Part shown: one piece after another, positions 1-11,315 of the stretch
Layout: each line of letters opens with the position of its first letter
How positions within the stretch are numbered: the stretch's first letter is position 1
Assembly (NCBI GenBank): GCA_029204045.2
Contig: CM055071.1
Span: 18,510,867-18,574,866 of the forward strand
DNA: 64,000 bases
Origin: Tillandsia leiboldiana
Taxonomy: Eukaryota > Streptophyta > Magnoliopsida > Poales > Bromeliaceae
Reading direction: 5' to 3'
Program-made: the position numbers and the translations under genes
The notes under the pieces: generated by a model
What the model saw: only the letters and a program-made list of their open reading frames with translations
Told to the model about the DNA's origin: nothing
Databases searched by the model: none

Positions 1-75
1 CGCTAAAATCTGTGTGCTCGAACAATTTCCCATAACAAGCCTCCTTTGTCTGCCTCGCAAAAGTCACAATCAGCA

Positions 76-370
76 CCCTCTGCACTTAACCATCCAGTGG
101 TGCCGTGCCAACCAATCCCAAGCACTGGGTCAAACATCGACTGCCACCCATAGCAAGGGTTTGCTGGTATAACTCATGGTCTCAACGACACTGAACAAAA
201 CCCACAAGCCTCCTTCACATGCATAACACCGATGGTATTCTGTACCTCTAGTGCACGTGGTAATAACTCTGCCTCTAGTCCATGCCGGAATGCAAAGTGC
301 ACTAACTCCGACTGCTGTGATGAAATCACACTTGCAACAACCCGATCCACCGCCGTGGCGCCCTCCAACC
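76..370 (-). pseudogene. Decayed gypsy protease remnant (Gyp1-A)
   Basis: The minus-strand frame at 174-368 keeps the protease C-terminal part, HGLEAELLPRALEVQ followed by IGVMHVKEACG, which in intact gypsy elements follows the DTG active site. Here the active-site segment has decayed (SSQQSELVHFAF, no D-T/S-G). The flank at about 76-135 matches the post-protease motif (V-L-G-x-D/G-W-L) out of frame. The same lesions occur in Gyp1-B, Gyp1-I and Gyp2-F, so the enzyme was already dead in their common ancestor. Confidence 0.65.
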
Positions 371-1801
371 AGGCGGCACAAACTCATCCACACGATGCAA
401 GCGTTGTCGCTTAGTCCACCAGAAAATATCCAATCAATCACAAGGGAGCACGACCTCTGTCTCTGCTCACGCTGAGGCAACAGATACGATCCTCCGCAGA
501 CAACAAACCACGCTACCGTTGCGCTACTCTGATATAGACACTGATACTGCCATCGGGGTCCACCCGATCCCCAACATCTCAGAAATCCATCATTGCAACC
601 GTCATAAGACAAAACACCATTATCCATGCAATTCCCTATACACTTATCCTTTCTAAGCTCACCCCTCAATCCCATATGATACAATCAAAATATGCAAGTT
701 GTAAATCACAAAGGGTAGAATTCCCTTGGGTAAGCTTTACATTAACCATCCACAAGGATATCCACCACCCAGGAAAGCAAAACGAAAATGCCTCTGCCTG
801 CCGATCTGTCCTCCATCACCTAGCCCAAGCGCCTCCCTCCAGAACTCGCCTCTAGCGGCAGATCCCCATCCAAGGAACTGCAGTGTCCAGCTCCAAACAC
901 AATGCCTACTCCGACGAGGCATCCACAGTCCAAAACCCGAACATGAGGGACCGAAAAGAAACTAAAGAGTATCCTGGTGCAATCCACTCCCAATCTCACT
1001 TATCCTATGTGCCTCGTCCCTCGAAACCTGGAGCACCAGTTCAACAACTGCATAAACTCTCTAGCACAGGGAGGCTCTCAATTGATCACTCCATCACCCC
1101 CAACACGACTCTGCCTCCAAAGGCTCCAAGCTCAATCTTACGAGTCGGGGTGGTTCATCTGCCAATCTGGCTCACTAAATCAAACATGCCCCACAGCCCT
1201 CTGCTGTCAACCATCCACCCTACCTCAGTGCCTTGGCACAAAACATTGGCACGGAGGGGCCACTCGCTCTATTGGCACTACAAAATCCCTGCCGCTGAGG
1301 GTACTACATCCTGGTGGTCTCAGAAGAAAAGTACAGTCGGGCTGCCCACTGCTCTGACAACTGCGTCACCAAACTAGCTGCTCACTCTGCCGCTGATATG
1401 CCTCTGACAATCCTGTCATCTGGGTCCGGAGTTCTCTGACCTCAATCCGGGTATCCGGCCCAAAACCAACCGCTCAAGCTCAACTGCCATGACAGGATGC
1501 ACAAAGGTCCCAAACCCAGCGTCGGGGAGACACCGCTCGCCACGACGAAACCACAAATCAGCACACAACAACGCTCGACCCAATCCAGCGAAAGTCTAGA
1601 GCATGTCACCCATTCATAGCGTTATGTTGTCTGCAGCCAACATAACTACTTAGGAGAATAAACATGCCAATCACTCATCCCGTCCCTCGGGAGAGGTGCA
1701 AAACTCAATCAGGACTCTCGCTACAAATCACGACTCTCACGAAGTCATCCTAGGGTCCAACCACAAGCCTAGGTTTTCTAAGTCCACCATGACCTACAAT
1801 A

Positions 1802-1814
1802 GGCTCTGATACCA
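1802..1814 (-). other. Primer binding site, Gyp1-A
   Basis: The minus strand reads TGGTATCAGAGCC, complementary to the 3' end of initiator tRNA-Met. It lies 7 nt inside the LTR edge at 1822, so the adjacent LTR is the 5' LTR of a minus-strand element. Confidence 0.9.
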
Positions 1815-1821
1815 CCTAATC

Positions 1822-3750
1822 TGTCACGCCCCGGGTCGAAACTGCGACCCGGGCTCGCCAACAGATCCGCCACCTATGCCAAACCCGCATAGGCGAAGCG
1901 TCCTACCTGCAAAAAGAACTACAGCTAACAGATATCAGAGCTAAAAGATAAAACTGCTGTAGAATAAAATCAACACTGTACAACTGAAGATAAACAACAA
2001 GGTCCATCTCCCAAAAATGATAATCATACTTAACCTCGAGTACAAAACTCATAGCTCAACAGGGAGATATCTCAAATAAAACATCAGTGTACAAGCTCTC
2101 AATACATCATATCCTCACTACATCAGTCTCTCAAAAGAGGAAATAAATACCACTCTACCGACTATACTGAAGATCTCCTCCAAGGGGGTACCGCTACTCT
2201 CCAAAGATGGGTCTGGATCTAGCTCGCTACTCCCTCACCACGCACAGCAACCACAGAACGGCAACACCCGCCAAGACTCTGCAAAACAAAGAGGAGAAAG
2301 GACAAAAGGGGGAAAACCCCCAACGGGCGTGAGAACTACGCAATAAGGGAGTTCTCAGTGGGTATCGCCACTAGGCCCGACGATCTGCCCACCAAGACTA
2401 CTAGAGGCAAAAGATAACCGATGCAGTAAAACTGAAAGAAGAAGCTGGAAACACTCTACAGCTACCATGCCTCTATCCAAATGCTCAAATGGGGAAACTC
2501 TGATGAAGATGCAACACTCGCACACGAGGTGCTCAATCGACCCAATCGAGCTGACTGCCACATCGGGTCCAGTCAAACCTGCGCCCACCTACAACCACCT
2601 CCCGCTGACGGGCAGGAATTACGTAGGGCGTCCAAACGGACTAACTCGCTATCGAGTAGTGGCTCATGCAGGCTATAGTCAAATCCATGCCCTCTCTCTC
2701 TCAGAACAAAGACTCAAGATGCTCAACCTCTCACACAATGGTCAAAGAACTCACAACGACCACGGGACCACCGTCAACCCCGAACGGTTCCCAACAATAC
2801 TAGCACTGGTCTAAACACAGCTACTAGACTCCACTCGGTCCCCCAGGCACGAGTGTAACAAAAAGTATCTGCCTGAATAAACCCAATCGATAGACCAGTA
2901 ATCACTGGTACTGCCTGCTCTGCTGGTACGGTCGCATCCCAAGGTAATAACAGATCGGCATCGAACCGTCCGATCGCACACCAAGTAAGTAACAGACTGC
3001 CTCGATCCGTCCAGTCGCACACTAAAGTAAAGTACAGACTGCCTCGTCCTCCAGTCGCACACTAAGTAAGTAACAGACTCCTCGTTCCAGTCGCACAAAC
3101 TCCGAGTGGCAACTCGAGGGGAGCGACCCACACATAAGTAACTCTTCATCAGTATCACAACAATCTCTGTAACCACTGTCTCATAATAGCAGGACTGATC
3201 AAGACTATGATCAAAGTGGGAAACTCCGTCCCCTAACAAAACCCCGATCTGACGCAATACTCAAAAAGTGGGAAACACATCCACTAGAACAATCTGATAC
3301 CCAATCTGATGCAATAGTCACATCCGGTCAACCGCCCAAAGTCCGCGGTCACCGCAATAACCCACTCCACAATTGGGTAAATAATCAAGATCCGGTCAAC
3401 CGCCTACTGTCCGCGGTTGCCGCAATAACCCACGACCCACAATTGGGTAAAATAATCAAGATCCGGTCAACCGCCTACTGTCCGCGGTTGCCGCAATAAC
3501 CCACGATCCAACATCAAGCACACCCTGTCTCTGACCCGAAGGTCCAGCTACACTATCCCAAACCTCTGCTCGAACCCGAGCAACACAGACCGCCACCTGA
3601 CTAACAGAAGGAGAAAGGAATAACATGGTTTCTCCTAAGTCAAGTTCCAAAATGTAGTGCAGCAGTAAAAGATGGCCTAACTATATGTCCATACCATATG
3701 TCCAACACCATTGGTCCTCAAGAAGAATAAGGAAATAAACCTCATGCCAG
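1822..3750 (-). repeat. 5' LTR of Gyp1-A, truncated by the assembly gap
   Basis: This is the R/U5 half of a roughly 4.2-kb gypsy LTR, colinear with 11316-13290 and 18992-20970 of Gyp1-B. It begins with TGTCACGCC (plus-strand reading), the inverse of the LTR terminus. It contains degraded versions of the 43-bp array (about 2944-3098) and of the 71-bp array (about 3322-3510) that are clean in Gyp1-B. Many 1-2 base indels against Gyp1-B suggest either age or lower sequence quality next to the gap. The U3 half and promoter are missing. Confidence 0.85.
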
Positions 3751-3850
3751 NNNNNNNNNNNNNNNNNNNNNNNNNNNNNNNNNNNNNNNNNNNNNNNNNN
3801 NNNNNNNNNNNNNNNNNNNNNNNNNNNNNNNNNNNNNNNNNNNNNNNNNN
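3751..3850. other. Assembly gap (100 N)
   Basis: Exactly 100 Ns, the usual placeholder for a gap of unknown length. The sequences on its two sides belong to different elements. Confidence 0.99.
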
Positions 3851-3987
3851 GGTAGGAACAGATGCCGAAGAAGGAACCCGTCGATGGGCGCATATGGGGC
3901 AAGTAGCTCGGACGTGGCTAGACTTGTCCACACCGGTAAACCGGCCAAACCTCAAGTCACAAGTATCTGAAGTGTGCTGACCCCCAC
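3851..3987. other. Unassigned 137-bp stretch between gap and Gyp5-J LTR
   Basis: I find no match to any other part of this window and no convincing domain in either strand. It directly abuts the LTR end at 3988 and has no primer site, so it is either flanking DNA of a solo/3' LTR or the edge of another element hidden by the gap. Confidence 0.4.
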
Positions 3988-6900
3988 TGTCACGCCCCGA
4001 GTCAAAAAAAACCGAGTATAAATTTTTTTTTTTTTTTTTATATTATCAGAGTTGCAAAAACAGCCAGGGCATGACACCGCCACAATATATAAAGAGTCCC
4101 CAATCCCCCATGGAAATGAGCCTTCTCTATATAGTCAAATGACGAGCTTGGCAACAACCTCATATGCTCCAACTACGTACTACAACTATCGAAATTACAA
4201 TTTAATTATATACAACAACTCAACAAATGAATTACACATTTCTTTTAACTGATGACGAATACATGTGCACTCGGCTGTCAAGGTCAACCTCTATATCGAT
4301 ACCTGAACAATCCGGAATCGTCCCGACCTCCCAACACCCGCTCCGACCTGAAAACAGTCAACCCGAGGGTGTGACACACCGGAGTGTATCCCAGTGGGCA
4401 CGACGAGCCGAGAAATAATCGCAGATACGTACCTACTGGGTATAACAATACTAGAGGATAGTAAAAGATCACTGTTATGAAACGCAATATCATGAAGGTC
4501 CAGTGTTACTCGAAGTAAGTCATTATGAGTTAAGACGATCAGAAATACATTCTGTGATGAAACATGGAGATTACCCATTTTATTATATTGGCAGCAATGT
4601 GGAGATCCAAGATATTCTCATGAAAGTGTCATGGAGTTGCCCACAGATATGAAAGCACTGGTAGGATCAGCAACTCAATAATCATGGATACTAAAAGTAA
4701 AGGCATCCTAAGTCAAATCTCGACAATGTATCGGGGGGATATTGAATCAACTCCAGGAATCATGGAGAATGAGTAAAAGAACAATCACTACGCATGCATC
4801 CATAGATGAATACTAAAATCAACTCAATCTCAAGCCACCATATTGGTCATCAAGACCTCACGAAAAAACCTCGCCGAACCTGGCACCAACCTGGCTGACA
4901 TACTCCGGCACCCTCGGGCAAACTGGGTCAACACTCCGGCACCCTTAGGCACTAACCTGGGAGTCACGGGTAGCTACTGCTAACCACTTTACCGTAAAGA
5001 ACATCTACACGGGTAGCTATTCCGCTGATGTTCGTGAAGTACAGCAGTGCGGGCGATAATAATCCTGCGAATGCTCAAACTCACGGTCCTCTGACCGGTA
5101 ATCGGCAATAAGCGGGAACCATCCCCCCTTTGGGATTCAGCGATAATACCATATCAGAATCATCTCAATCACATGCATGGACAACAGCAACTATAATGAT
5201 CCAGGAACAATCAGGGAAACTGATATCTCAGATATCGCAATAATCACGAACAAGTACTAACATGAAATCAACTACAAATCGATCATACAACTAAACACAT
5301 GATGTTTTTGAGAAACCATTTTGAAACAAGTTCTATGTCAAATCTCGCAGAGCTATGCCCTTGTCCTATCAAACAAGAACAGACTCAGGCTACCCTACGA
5401 AGCTCGGTAAAAAACATATTTAATAAAATCATGTATTTAGCAGTATAACGGGTGAACAACAAGTCGAAACAATCGATCAACGATGAAATGTCAGAATCAA
5501 CTGAATTTCAACTCATATGCAAGAATAATTATCAACTAATCCAATCAAGGATGCAATATCAGAATCAACTGAATCTCAACTCATAGGCAGGAATATGATC
5601 AACCACAACTAGAACATGAATCAGGATATAGATACTGATAATCAAGTATAAATGTGCAAATAAGTATTGACCAATCAGGCAAAGCAACAAATAGTAATAT
5701 AACTCAATCAAAGGCAGATAGGCTCAAATATAATTTAGGTTAACAAAAACAGGGGTCCAACCAATACCGTAACAGAGGGCCGAAATGATAAAGCCCGGAC
5801 CGAAGATAAACCCACCTGTCATTTTGCAGGCGACCAAACTGTATCGACTGAACGCTCGAAACCAGAGGCAAACCGTGCCAACCTGAATCAAAAATACTGT
5901 TCAGGGAAAACTCAAACCCGACCAACAACTTACCTAGACCCTTAAGGTTTTCAAAAACCGCACTTTCAATGCATTTTGAGCACTGTTTTCGCTCGTTCTC
6001 TTAAACAAAAATCATTTTTACGAGCCGTCACCTCCAGCAGGTGACATTTATCTTGTTGAACACCGTGCTCACACATTTGTGGCAGCATGCAAACCCGAGG
6101 AAAACTTCGGGCCATAAAACACTCCTCTAACATAGCCATTTTGCATTTTCGTTTCTCCGGATCATCGAACCTAAATCTACGCGAGCATCGCGTCCAGTGA
6201 CCCCAAATTAGCCAGGAATGCACTGTCGCGACTTCGCAAACAGCCCGGAACAGTGTTTGGGTCAAACATTACTCTTAAAGGTAATTATACTATAACTTTC
6301 TATCCATTCATCAATTACTAAAACTTTGTATATGAAAGTGTCTCTGGACAGTGTCAAGATACCAGGGCTCACCCTAACTGTAGCCCAGATTTGTTGGTTC
6401 AACCAGAACCATAGCCTTGCACATTACAAGTTCACAATGCTCCAAACATAAATCCACACAGATCCAACTTGATCTGAAGTGAGCATCAAGCTCAGGGGAC
6501 CATTTGAAGCATCTTTCATATTACATCAAGGCCAGATTCTATCAAAATCTTCATTGAGGCATTACATCGAACACTTGGTCTGCACTTCTCATGCACAAGC
6601 ATACAAGCACAAAACCGAACTAGTTCTCAGCATACATTGCACCAAAAGCTTCCAAACTTGGAAGGAAATGATCCTCTAAGTTGCTAAAGTGTTTCCATCA
6701 ATTGGTCTTTCAGGTTTGCTCCTAAGTTCGGCCGCGGCAAGAGGTGTGAAGATGAAGCCTTTGCTTCGAATTTCATGACCACTCAACCAGAGGCTTCGGG
6801 GATCAACCACTTGACCATACCTTCCCCAAAACTCATAGCAAGCTTTCCTGGACCCGTGCCCGGCGACGAGGCACGGCGGCGACGGCGGCGGAGAAAGCTC

Positions 6901-8079
6901 CATTTCGAGCTTCTTCACCGTTAATGGGCGGATTTTTTAACGAGGCATCTTGGATACTTCCAACTTGGATGGAAATGCTCTAAAGAGTCATAGGAAGCTT
7001 CCCGACCATCTCACCCCGGCCAATATGGCCGGAGCGCCGGCGGCCGCAACATGGTGCAATTTCGGGTCAACCATGGCCGCACCAATTTGGTGCTGCATGG
7101 GTGCCATGCAAATGCATGGAGGCACTCCTCTAGCTCCCAGAAGTGTTCTGGGTAGGTGGCCGGCGCTGGGGAAACTCGCCGGAGCCGGAGCAAGGAGCTC
7201 GGCCAATTTTACAAAAATTCGAAAATTAGGGCTTTTAAGTTCTCCCAAAATACTCCACCATAAATGCCCAAAATTTTCAGACTTAATCTACAGGTTACAC
7301 AGTCCATACACACCAATTTTTAGCCTTTTTTTGTTCATTAGTTGTTGAGATTTGCAGAGGCGGAGCAAAATTAGGGTTCCGGCCATCTAATGCTCCCGCC
7401 GACCATGCACTTTGCATGGGAGCTCGGAGCTTGGCCTGTAGCATCATAAGGACCTAAGAAGTCCACTGCTAAGGGTCTCGGGCTCATACAACCAGTAGTT
7501 AGAGCTCCTTACCTTTGCCGGACTCGGGAAGATAGGAAACCGGAAATGGGTTCCTCTTCCACGCGCGGCCCTGGCAGCTACCAGCAAGGTCCAGAGGCAC
7601 CAAGGAATTCCTCAGGGTACTCCAGATCCAGACTTGAAGCAACTTGGTCCCAACCTCTTCTTCTCTCTTTCTTCTCGACTTATCTCTCTCTTTGGTTTAT
7701 GACACTAGGGTTTGTCCCTCGGCTCCTTTATATCCAGGCAATGTCTGGGAGAAGCATGAGTGAGTTTGTAACGCATGGAGTCCCTCCAACCCCCCCGAGT
7801 ACCACCCGGGTAGTCCAAAGGCCAACTAGAATTAATTAGCTTGGTTTTTTTTTTTGTAAAATAACCCTAAGCTTGGTTCACACTTATCCCTTCATCCAAG
7901 CTATTCACTGTAGGTACAAAATGCACCTAGGACCCCGTGGTTTAAAACCCCTAAGTCTTTGACACATAAAATGTATACGCTTTAAAATTATCTCTCATTT
8001 CACGCAATTCGAGAAAATCCGCTCGTTATTTTGAGAAACAGACTTCGCCACGACGTCCGGCTCGTCGAGACCTGTCAAG
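3988..8079 (-). repeat. Gyp5-J: large gypsy LTR, U3 truncated by Sire-C insertion
   Basis: Its left terminus, TGTCACGCCCCGAG (plus reading), is the inverse of the gypsy LTR end ...CTCGGGGCGTGACA. No primer site follows it, so this is a 3' or solo LTR on the minus strand. A T-rich run lies at 4022-4039. A TATA box on the minus strand (7727-7732) puts U3 to the right, where Sire-C begins at 8080 before any TG terminus is reached. About 4.1 kb is present. A diverged second fragment of the same family lies at 36142-37561 (matching about 5660-6700). No coding region is supported; short frames around 6950-7350 are GC-rich leader sequence. Confidence 0.7.
7727..7732 (-). promoter_or_regulatory. Putative TATA box of Gyp5-J LTR
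   Basis: TATAAA on the minus strand within GGATATAAAGGAGCC, followed downstream by a pyrimidine-rich leader rich in TCTCTCTC (reading plus, 7670-7690). Confidence 0.5.
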
Positions 8080-8498
8080 TGTAGGTTTTTAAATAGGATC
8101 CACAAGGATCTAAATAGGTACTATCAAACAACTAGAGGGGGGGTGAATAGGTGTAATACTTAAAAACTCCATCTCAGTGCAAAATAAAAACCAATGCGGA
8201 AAATAAAACAGCACACCGAGATTTACGTGGAAACTCCAATCCAGGAGAAAAACCACGGGACCAACACGCAATAACAATCCAATAAGAATAGAAGAATAAC
8301 AAGGTGATTACCGACTCCACGGACTCAAACCCCTCCTTCAGCTTCTTCGGACCTTGCGCTGACCGGATGGATATCCACGCAATAACAATCCCTAAGAAAA
8401 GAAGAATAACAAGGGTGATTACCGTCTCTCCACGGATTTAACCCCTCCTTCAATTTCTTGGACCGCGCGCTCCACCGATTTTGCACGCCCACTGCACA

Positions 8499-8601
8499 CG
8501 TTCGAATCCACGAACGCCACTCGAATCCACGAGCACACGTTTCGAATCCACGAAACGCCTTTAGCACACCGAATCCACGATACCACGTCGAATCCACGAC
8601 G
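8499..8601 (-). repeat. Hairpin array with constant AATCCA loop (Sire-C LTR)
   Basis: Five units share the core CG-AATCCA-CG. Four have extended complementary arms: CGTTCG/CGAACG (8499-8516), CTCG/CGAG (8520-8533), CGTTTCG/CGAAACG (8538-8557) and CGTCG/CGACG (8586-8601). The fourth unit in order (about 8569-8580) pairs only over CG. The array lies downstream of the LTR TATA box, so it would be in the RNA leader. Confidence 0.75.
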
Positions 8602-8846
8602 CAAACTCAGTCGATAAGAATATTGACTTCGATGGTGATCCTTTGCTTAGATTCTCATTGAGGAACCGTAGAAGAAATTTCTAAGCAAAGATTAGATCAA
8701 TTCGACAAAAGATATGTTCTTGAAAGAACCTTCGAATTGACCTAAAAGAGGCGAAAGAGAAGAACGGTAAAAACCAGCCTCTAGGGTTTCTCTCGAGTGT
8801 TTCTGAATTGATCGTATTAGTCACCCTCGTTGGGAAACCCTAAGTA

Positions 8847-8857
8847 TCTATTTATAA
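8847..8857 (-). promoter_or_regulatory. Putative TATA box of Sire-C LTR
   Basis: The minus strand reads TTATAAATAGA between the U3 repeat cluster and the hairpin array, matching the position in the other Sirevirus LTRs here. Confidence 0.6.
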
Positions 8858-8904
8858 CCCTTGGAAAAAGATAAAAGTCGGTTTAGTAAATTTATCCCGA
8901 TAGG

Positions 8905-9130
8905 GCATTGTGTACCGGTACCAAATATCGCGTTCCGGTACGCAATGGTGCAAAACACAGATTTTTCTATTGTGTTCCGGTACGCGAGTCCGTGTTCCAG
9001 TACGCAATGCAATTTACAGAAAATTCTGTGTCGGGTTAGAGGAACTTCAAGTGTGGTTCCGGTACGCAATGTAAAAACTAATTTTTCCAAGATAAACTTT
9101 ATCCAAACAAAACCAAAGTACCGGAATCCA
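8905..9130 (-). repeat. U3 cluster of CCGGTAC-type palindromic motifs (Sire-C)
   Basis: About six copies of a GTACCGGTACC / TTCCGGTACGC motif occur in 225 bp just upstream (element sense) of the TATA box. The cluster occupies the position held by GATCCGGATC in Sire-D, -E and -G. Related copies also occur inside Sire-E at about 40185-40230. Confidence 0.6.
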
Positions 9131-9390
9131 AACTTAAAAGAAGTTGTTAGTTAAAACCAAGTTCCTAAACCCCAAGTCTAAACCAAGTTTCAATAACTTC
9201 CTGATTCCAATGATTATAAATGAACTTAAATTACCATGGTTTAATTAACCATACCTGAGTGTTATCTTGAGCTTATGTTGAATCTTCAAAGAGTCTTCGA
9301 AAGCTGATTTGACAATTTGATCCCTTTAAGACTCCGACTCAACACACTGACATGACTCACGAAATGTGCCAATACCAAAAAGCCGTAACA

Positions 9391-10037
9391 ATCTCCCCCT
9401 TTGGCAATTTCGTGACAAAACCCAAAAATACATAAAAACGCTCAAGTCACTCATCTTAAACCAAAAATTCGAAATTCAATGTCATCACCAAAACATTGAT
9501 TTTCTTTGCGTGAAAGATCCAATAAATACAAAATTACATTTGAACCAAACAGTCCTAGAACATACTCTATGACTTAGGACTTGGAGTCTTAAAGTGATGT
9601 AATTCCTGCAAAACAAAACTCCAAACAAAATCAAACATTAGTCGTTAGAAATTAGAATCCTACATTTGATTCGTCTTCCTTTTGGTTCTTTTATTTTTCC
9701 GGCTCTTTTGTTTTGTAGCTCTTTCAATCTTTTCTTTATCTCCCCCTATCTTGAGCATCCATGTTCTCCATGTTCTCCATGTTCTCCCCCTGTCTTGAGC
9801 ATCTATGTTCTCCCCCTTTGTGATGCAATTATTATTTTCTGTCTCCCCCTTTTTATGATATGTCCATCATTTCCGTTATTTCCGTTCTCCCCCTTTTTGT
9901 CACAAATTGTCAAACAGTTAATATAAACAAAAAGTAAGAATACTAGGAGGATACGTTCTTAGTTACAAGACGATTAGAGTTCTTGTTCATCACAACGTGA
10001 AAAGAAACTGAAAACCAAAAACAAGAAGGAAAAGAAA
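9391..10037 (-). other. Sire-C 3' noncoding region with multiple polypurine tracts
   Basis: This lies between the env-like stop codon and the 3' LTR. The minus strand contains the PPT at 9391-9405 (GCCAAAGGGGGAGAT) and at least five further AAAGGGGGAGA-like tracts (about 9738, 9779, 9808, 9841 and 9886). Multiple PPT copies upstream of the 3' LTR are a known feature of Sireviruses. No gene seen. Confidence 0.7.
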
Positions 10038-10859
10038 TCACTCATCCTCATTTGAATCATCATCATCATCATGTGATGTTGGTCCATGCGATGTACTCGG
10101 TGCAGTTGCTCCAGTGACCACATCATCCTGTTTGCACCCAAGGATATCGAAGATTTTCTTTAAACCATCCTCAAGTTTCTTGAAGCCTTGCTCAATTCTT
10201 TGCTCCATCTTTTGCTTTAATGAACGAACATCCCGATGCAAGGTTTGAAAAGTTATGACCTCATCTGGTTCAGGAGATTCTTGACGAGGTGGTACACTCA
10301 CTGTCGCTTCACTTGCATAGGCTTTTGTATGCCCAAATGTCTTCAAAGTGCTAATCGACTTGGCTAAAGTGATTCCATCAATTGCCCCCAAGCCATAATC
10401 ATATTTGGCACAAGAAATGTCCACTCCGTGATCTTCCAGAATACTAGTAATCAAGATTGGATACGGTAGAAGGTCACGTTGCCTAGATCCTTCAATGACA
10501 TGTACCATTTGCTGCCAAATGAGAAATGGAATGTTGGTGTTAATTCCATTTGCACTTTCCGGGTGACCGAGGAAAAAGAGAAGTAACAATCGATCCCATC
10601 GAATCCTTTTGGTCCCCAGTGTGGACAATAGGTTGTAGCATACAATTAAGGACAAAATATGACACTCTGGTTTTAGGTCCTTTGATTCCACATATGATCT
10701 GTTCGTGTGCGTCCCTGTCTTGCAAATAGAGTCCACAACCATATCCCAATAGGTATCATGTAGGAAATTACCATCAGTGTAATAAAGACCAGTAGTGTCA
10801 ACAGCTAATCCAAGGTTTGCACCAATTACTGCTGGACTAATGTCAAACTTGACGCCTCT
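10038..10859 (-). pseudogene. Sire-C env-like (plant transposon protein) gene, C-terminal fragment
   Basis: An open frame of about 273 codons on the minus strand, homologous by eye to the env-like gene of Sire-G. Shared blocks are R-I-R-W-D-R-L-L-L-L-F-F-L-G-H-P around residue 100, then N-x-N-I-P-F-L-I-W-Q-Q-M, then a basic/acidic coiled-coil segment (LKQKMEQRIEQGFKKLEDGL). It ends in an Asp/Glu-rich tail. In dicot Sireviruses the extra gene after pol is called env-like; its function is unproven. The N-terminal half is lost because Gyp3-H inserted at 10860. The frame stays open for another 67 codons into the antisense of the Gyp3-H LTR, but that part is foreign. No stop or frameshift occurs within the retained fragment. 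Confidence 0.75.
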
Positions 10860-11315
10860 TGTGAGGACCTGAATCCCCACTTTAGGGCTTACTGTTGGAT
10901 TGGAGGTTTCAGGGTGTGTGTGTGTGCGTGTCGGGCCCCAGATTTGAGTTTCTGGTGAAATTGGAGCTTGTTTTCTTTTCTGGTAGTCCATTTTGGGTGT
11001 GTGAGGTGTTTGCGCGCTTATCGGAGCCAAGAATGTGACCCGGAACGAAAATTGGATCAAGTATACTCTTCCGGGAAATTTTGGAAAATTTTAGAAGTGG
11101 AATTTGGCCGAACGGACCTCGGATTTGGATTCAGCGCGCGAAAACGAGCGAAATGGACTATTAACTTGAATTTTTCGGAGCCCGGACGCGAAAACATGGA
11201 TTTCGAGGCATGGTGTTACTGTTCCGGCGGCCGGAGAGGCGCCGGCAGCGGCGGAGCGCGGCGGAGCGCGGCGGCGGGCGGCGGCACAGGCGCGCGGTCC
11301 ACCGCGGGAGCCGTC
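10860..11315 (+). repeat. 5' LTR of Gyp3-H, truncated
   Basis: Begins TGTGAGGACCTGAATCCCC, the same start as the Gyp3-H 3' LTR at 24338, to which it is almost identical over the shared 300 bp. It is cut after 456 bp where Gyp1-B begins. The rest of the LTR, the primer site and most of gag are missing. It sits inside the Sire-C env-like gene. Confidence 0.8.

Larger units (their letters stand above)
1..1821 (-). mobile_element. Gyp1-A: internal region of a Ty3/gypsy element (partial)
   Basis: This is the 5' part of a gypsy internal region on the minus strand, near-identical to 17155-18991 of Gyp1-B and the inverse of 28648-30490 in Gyp1-I. It runs from just after the RT start (window edge) through a protease remnant to the primer site at 1802-1814. 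No intact gag or pol frame survives. Compared with Gyp1-B it carries several single-base indels. The region between the protease remnant and the primer site (about 400-1800) should hold gag, but I recognise no gag domain or zinc knuckle there. Confidence 0.85.
8080..9390 (-). repeat. 3' LTR of Sire-C (Ty1/copia, Sirevirus type)
   Basis: A 1.31-kb LTR. In element sense it starts TGTTACGGC (9390) and ends ...CCTACA (8080). A polypurine tract abuts it at 9391-9405, so it is the 3' LTR of a minus-strand copia element. The inner edge carries the GAGGGGGGGTGAATAGG block (about 8133-8151), also found in Sire-D, -E and -G and typical of plant Sirevirus LTRs. Order in element sense: U3 with TTCCGGTACGC repeats (8910-9130), TATA (8847-8857), then a hairpin array (8499-8601). 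It interrupts the Gyp5-J U3. The 5' LTR is not in the window. Confidence 0.85.

Noticed and set aside
883..1377. 164-codon plus-strand frame repeated at 18045-18524, inverse at 29232-29594 and related at 47387-47908
   Set aside because: It is antisense to the gypsy internal region and broken at different points in each copy; shared sequence reflects element copies, not a gene.
2355..3257. Several frames of 80-150 codons in the Gyp1-A LTR and their equivalents at 12247-12727 and 19930-20410
   Set aside because: They run through tandem repeats in R/U5, have no domain, and are identical between LTRs only because the LTRs are.
6950..7348. 132-codon frame in Gyp5-J
   Set aside because: Overlaps antisense frames of similar length in a GC-rich leader segment; no domain, no homologue in the other Gyp5 fragment.
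8499..8601. Regularly repeated short motif considered as a CRISPR-like array
   Set aside because: Spacing is irregular, the repeat is only 6-10 bp, and the context is a plant retrotransposon LTR; complementary arms explain it as hairpins.
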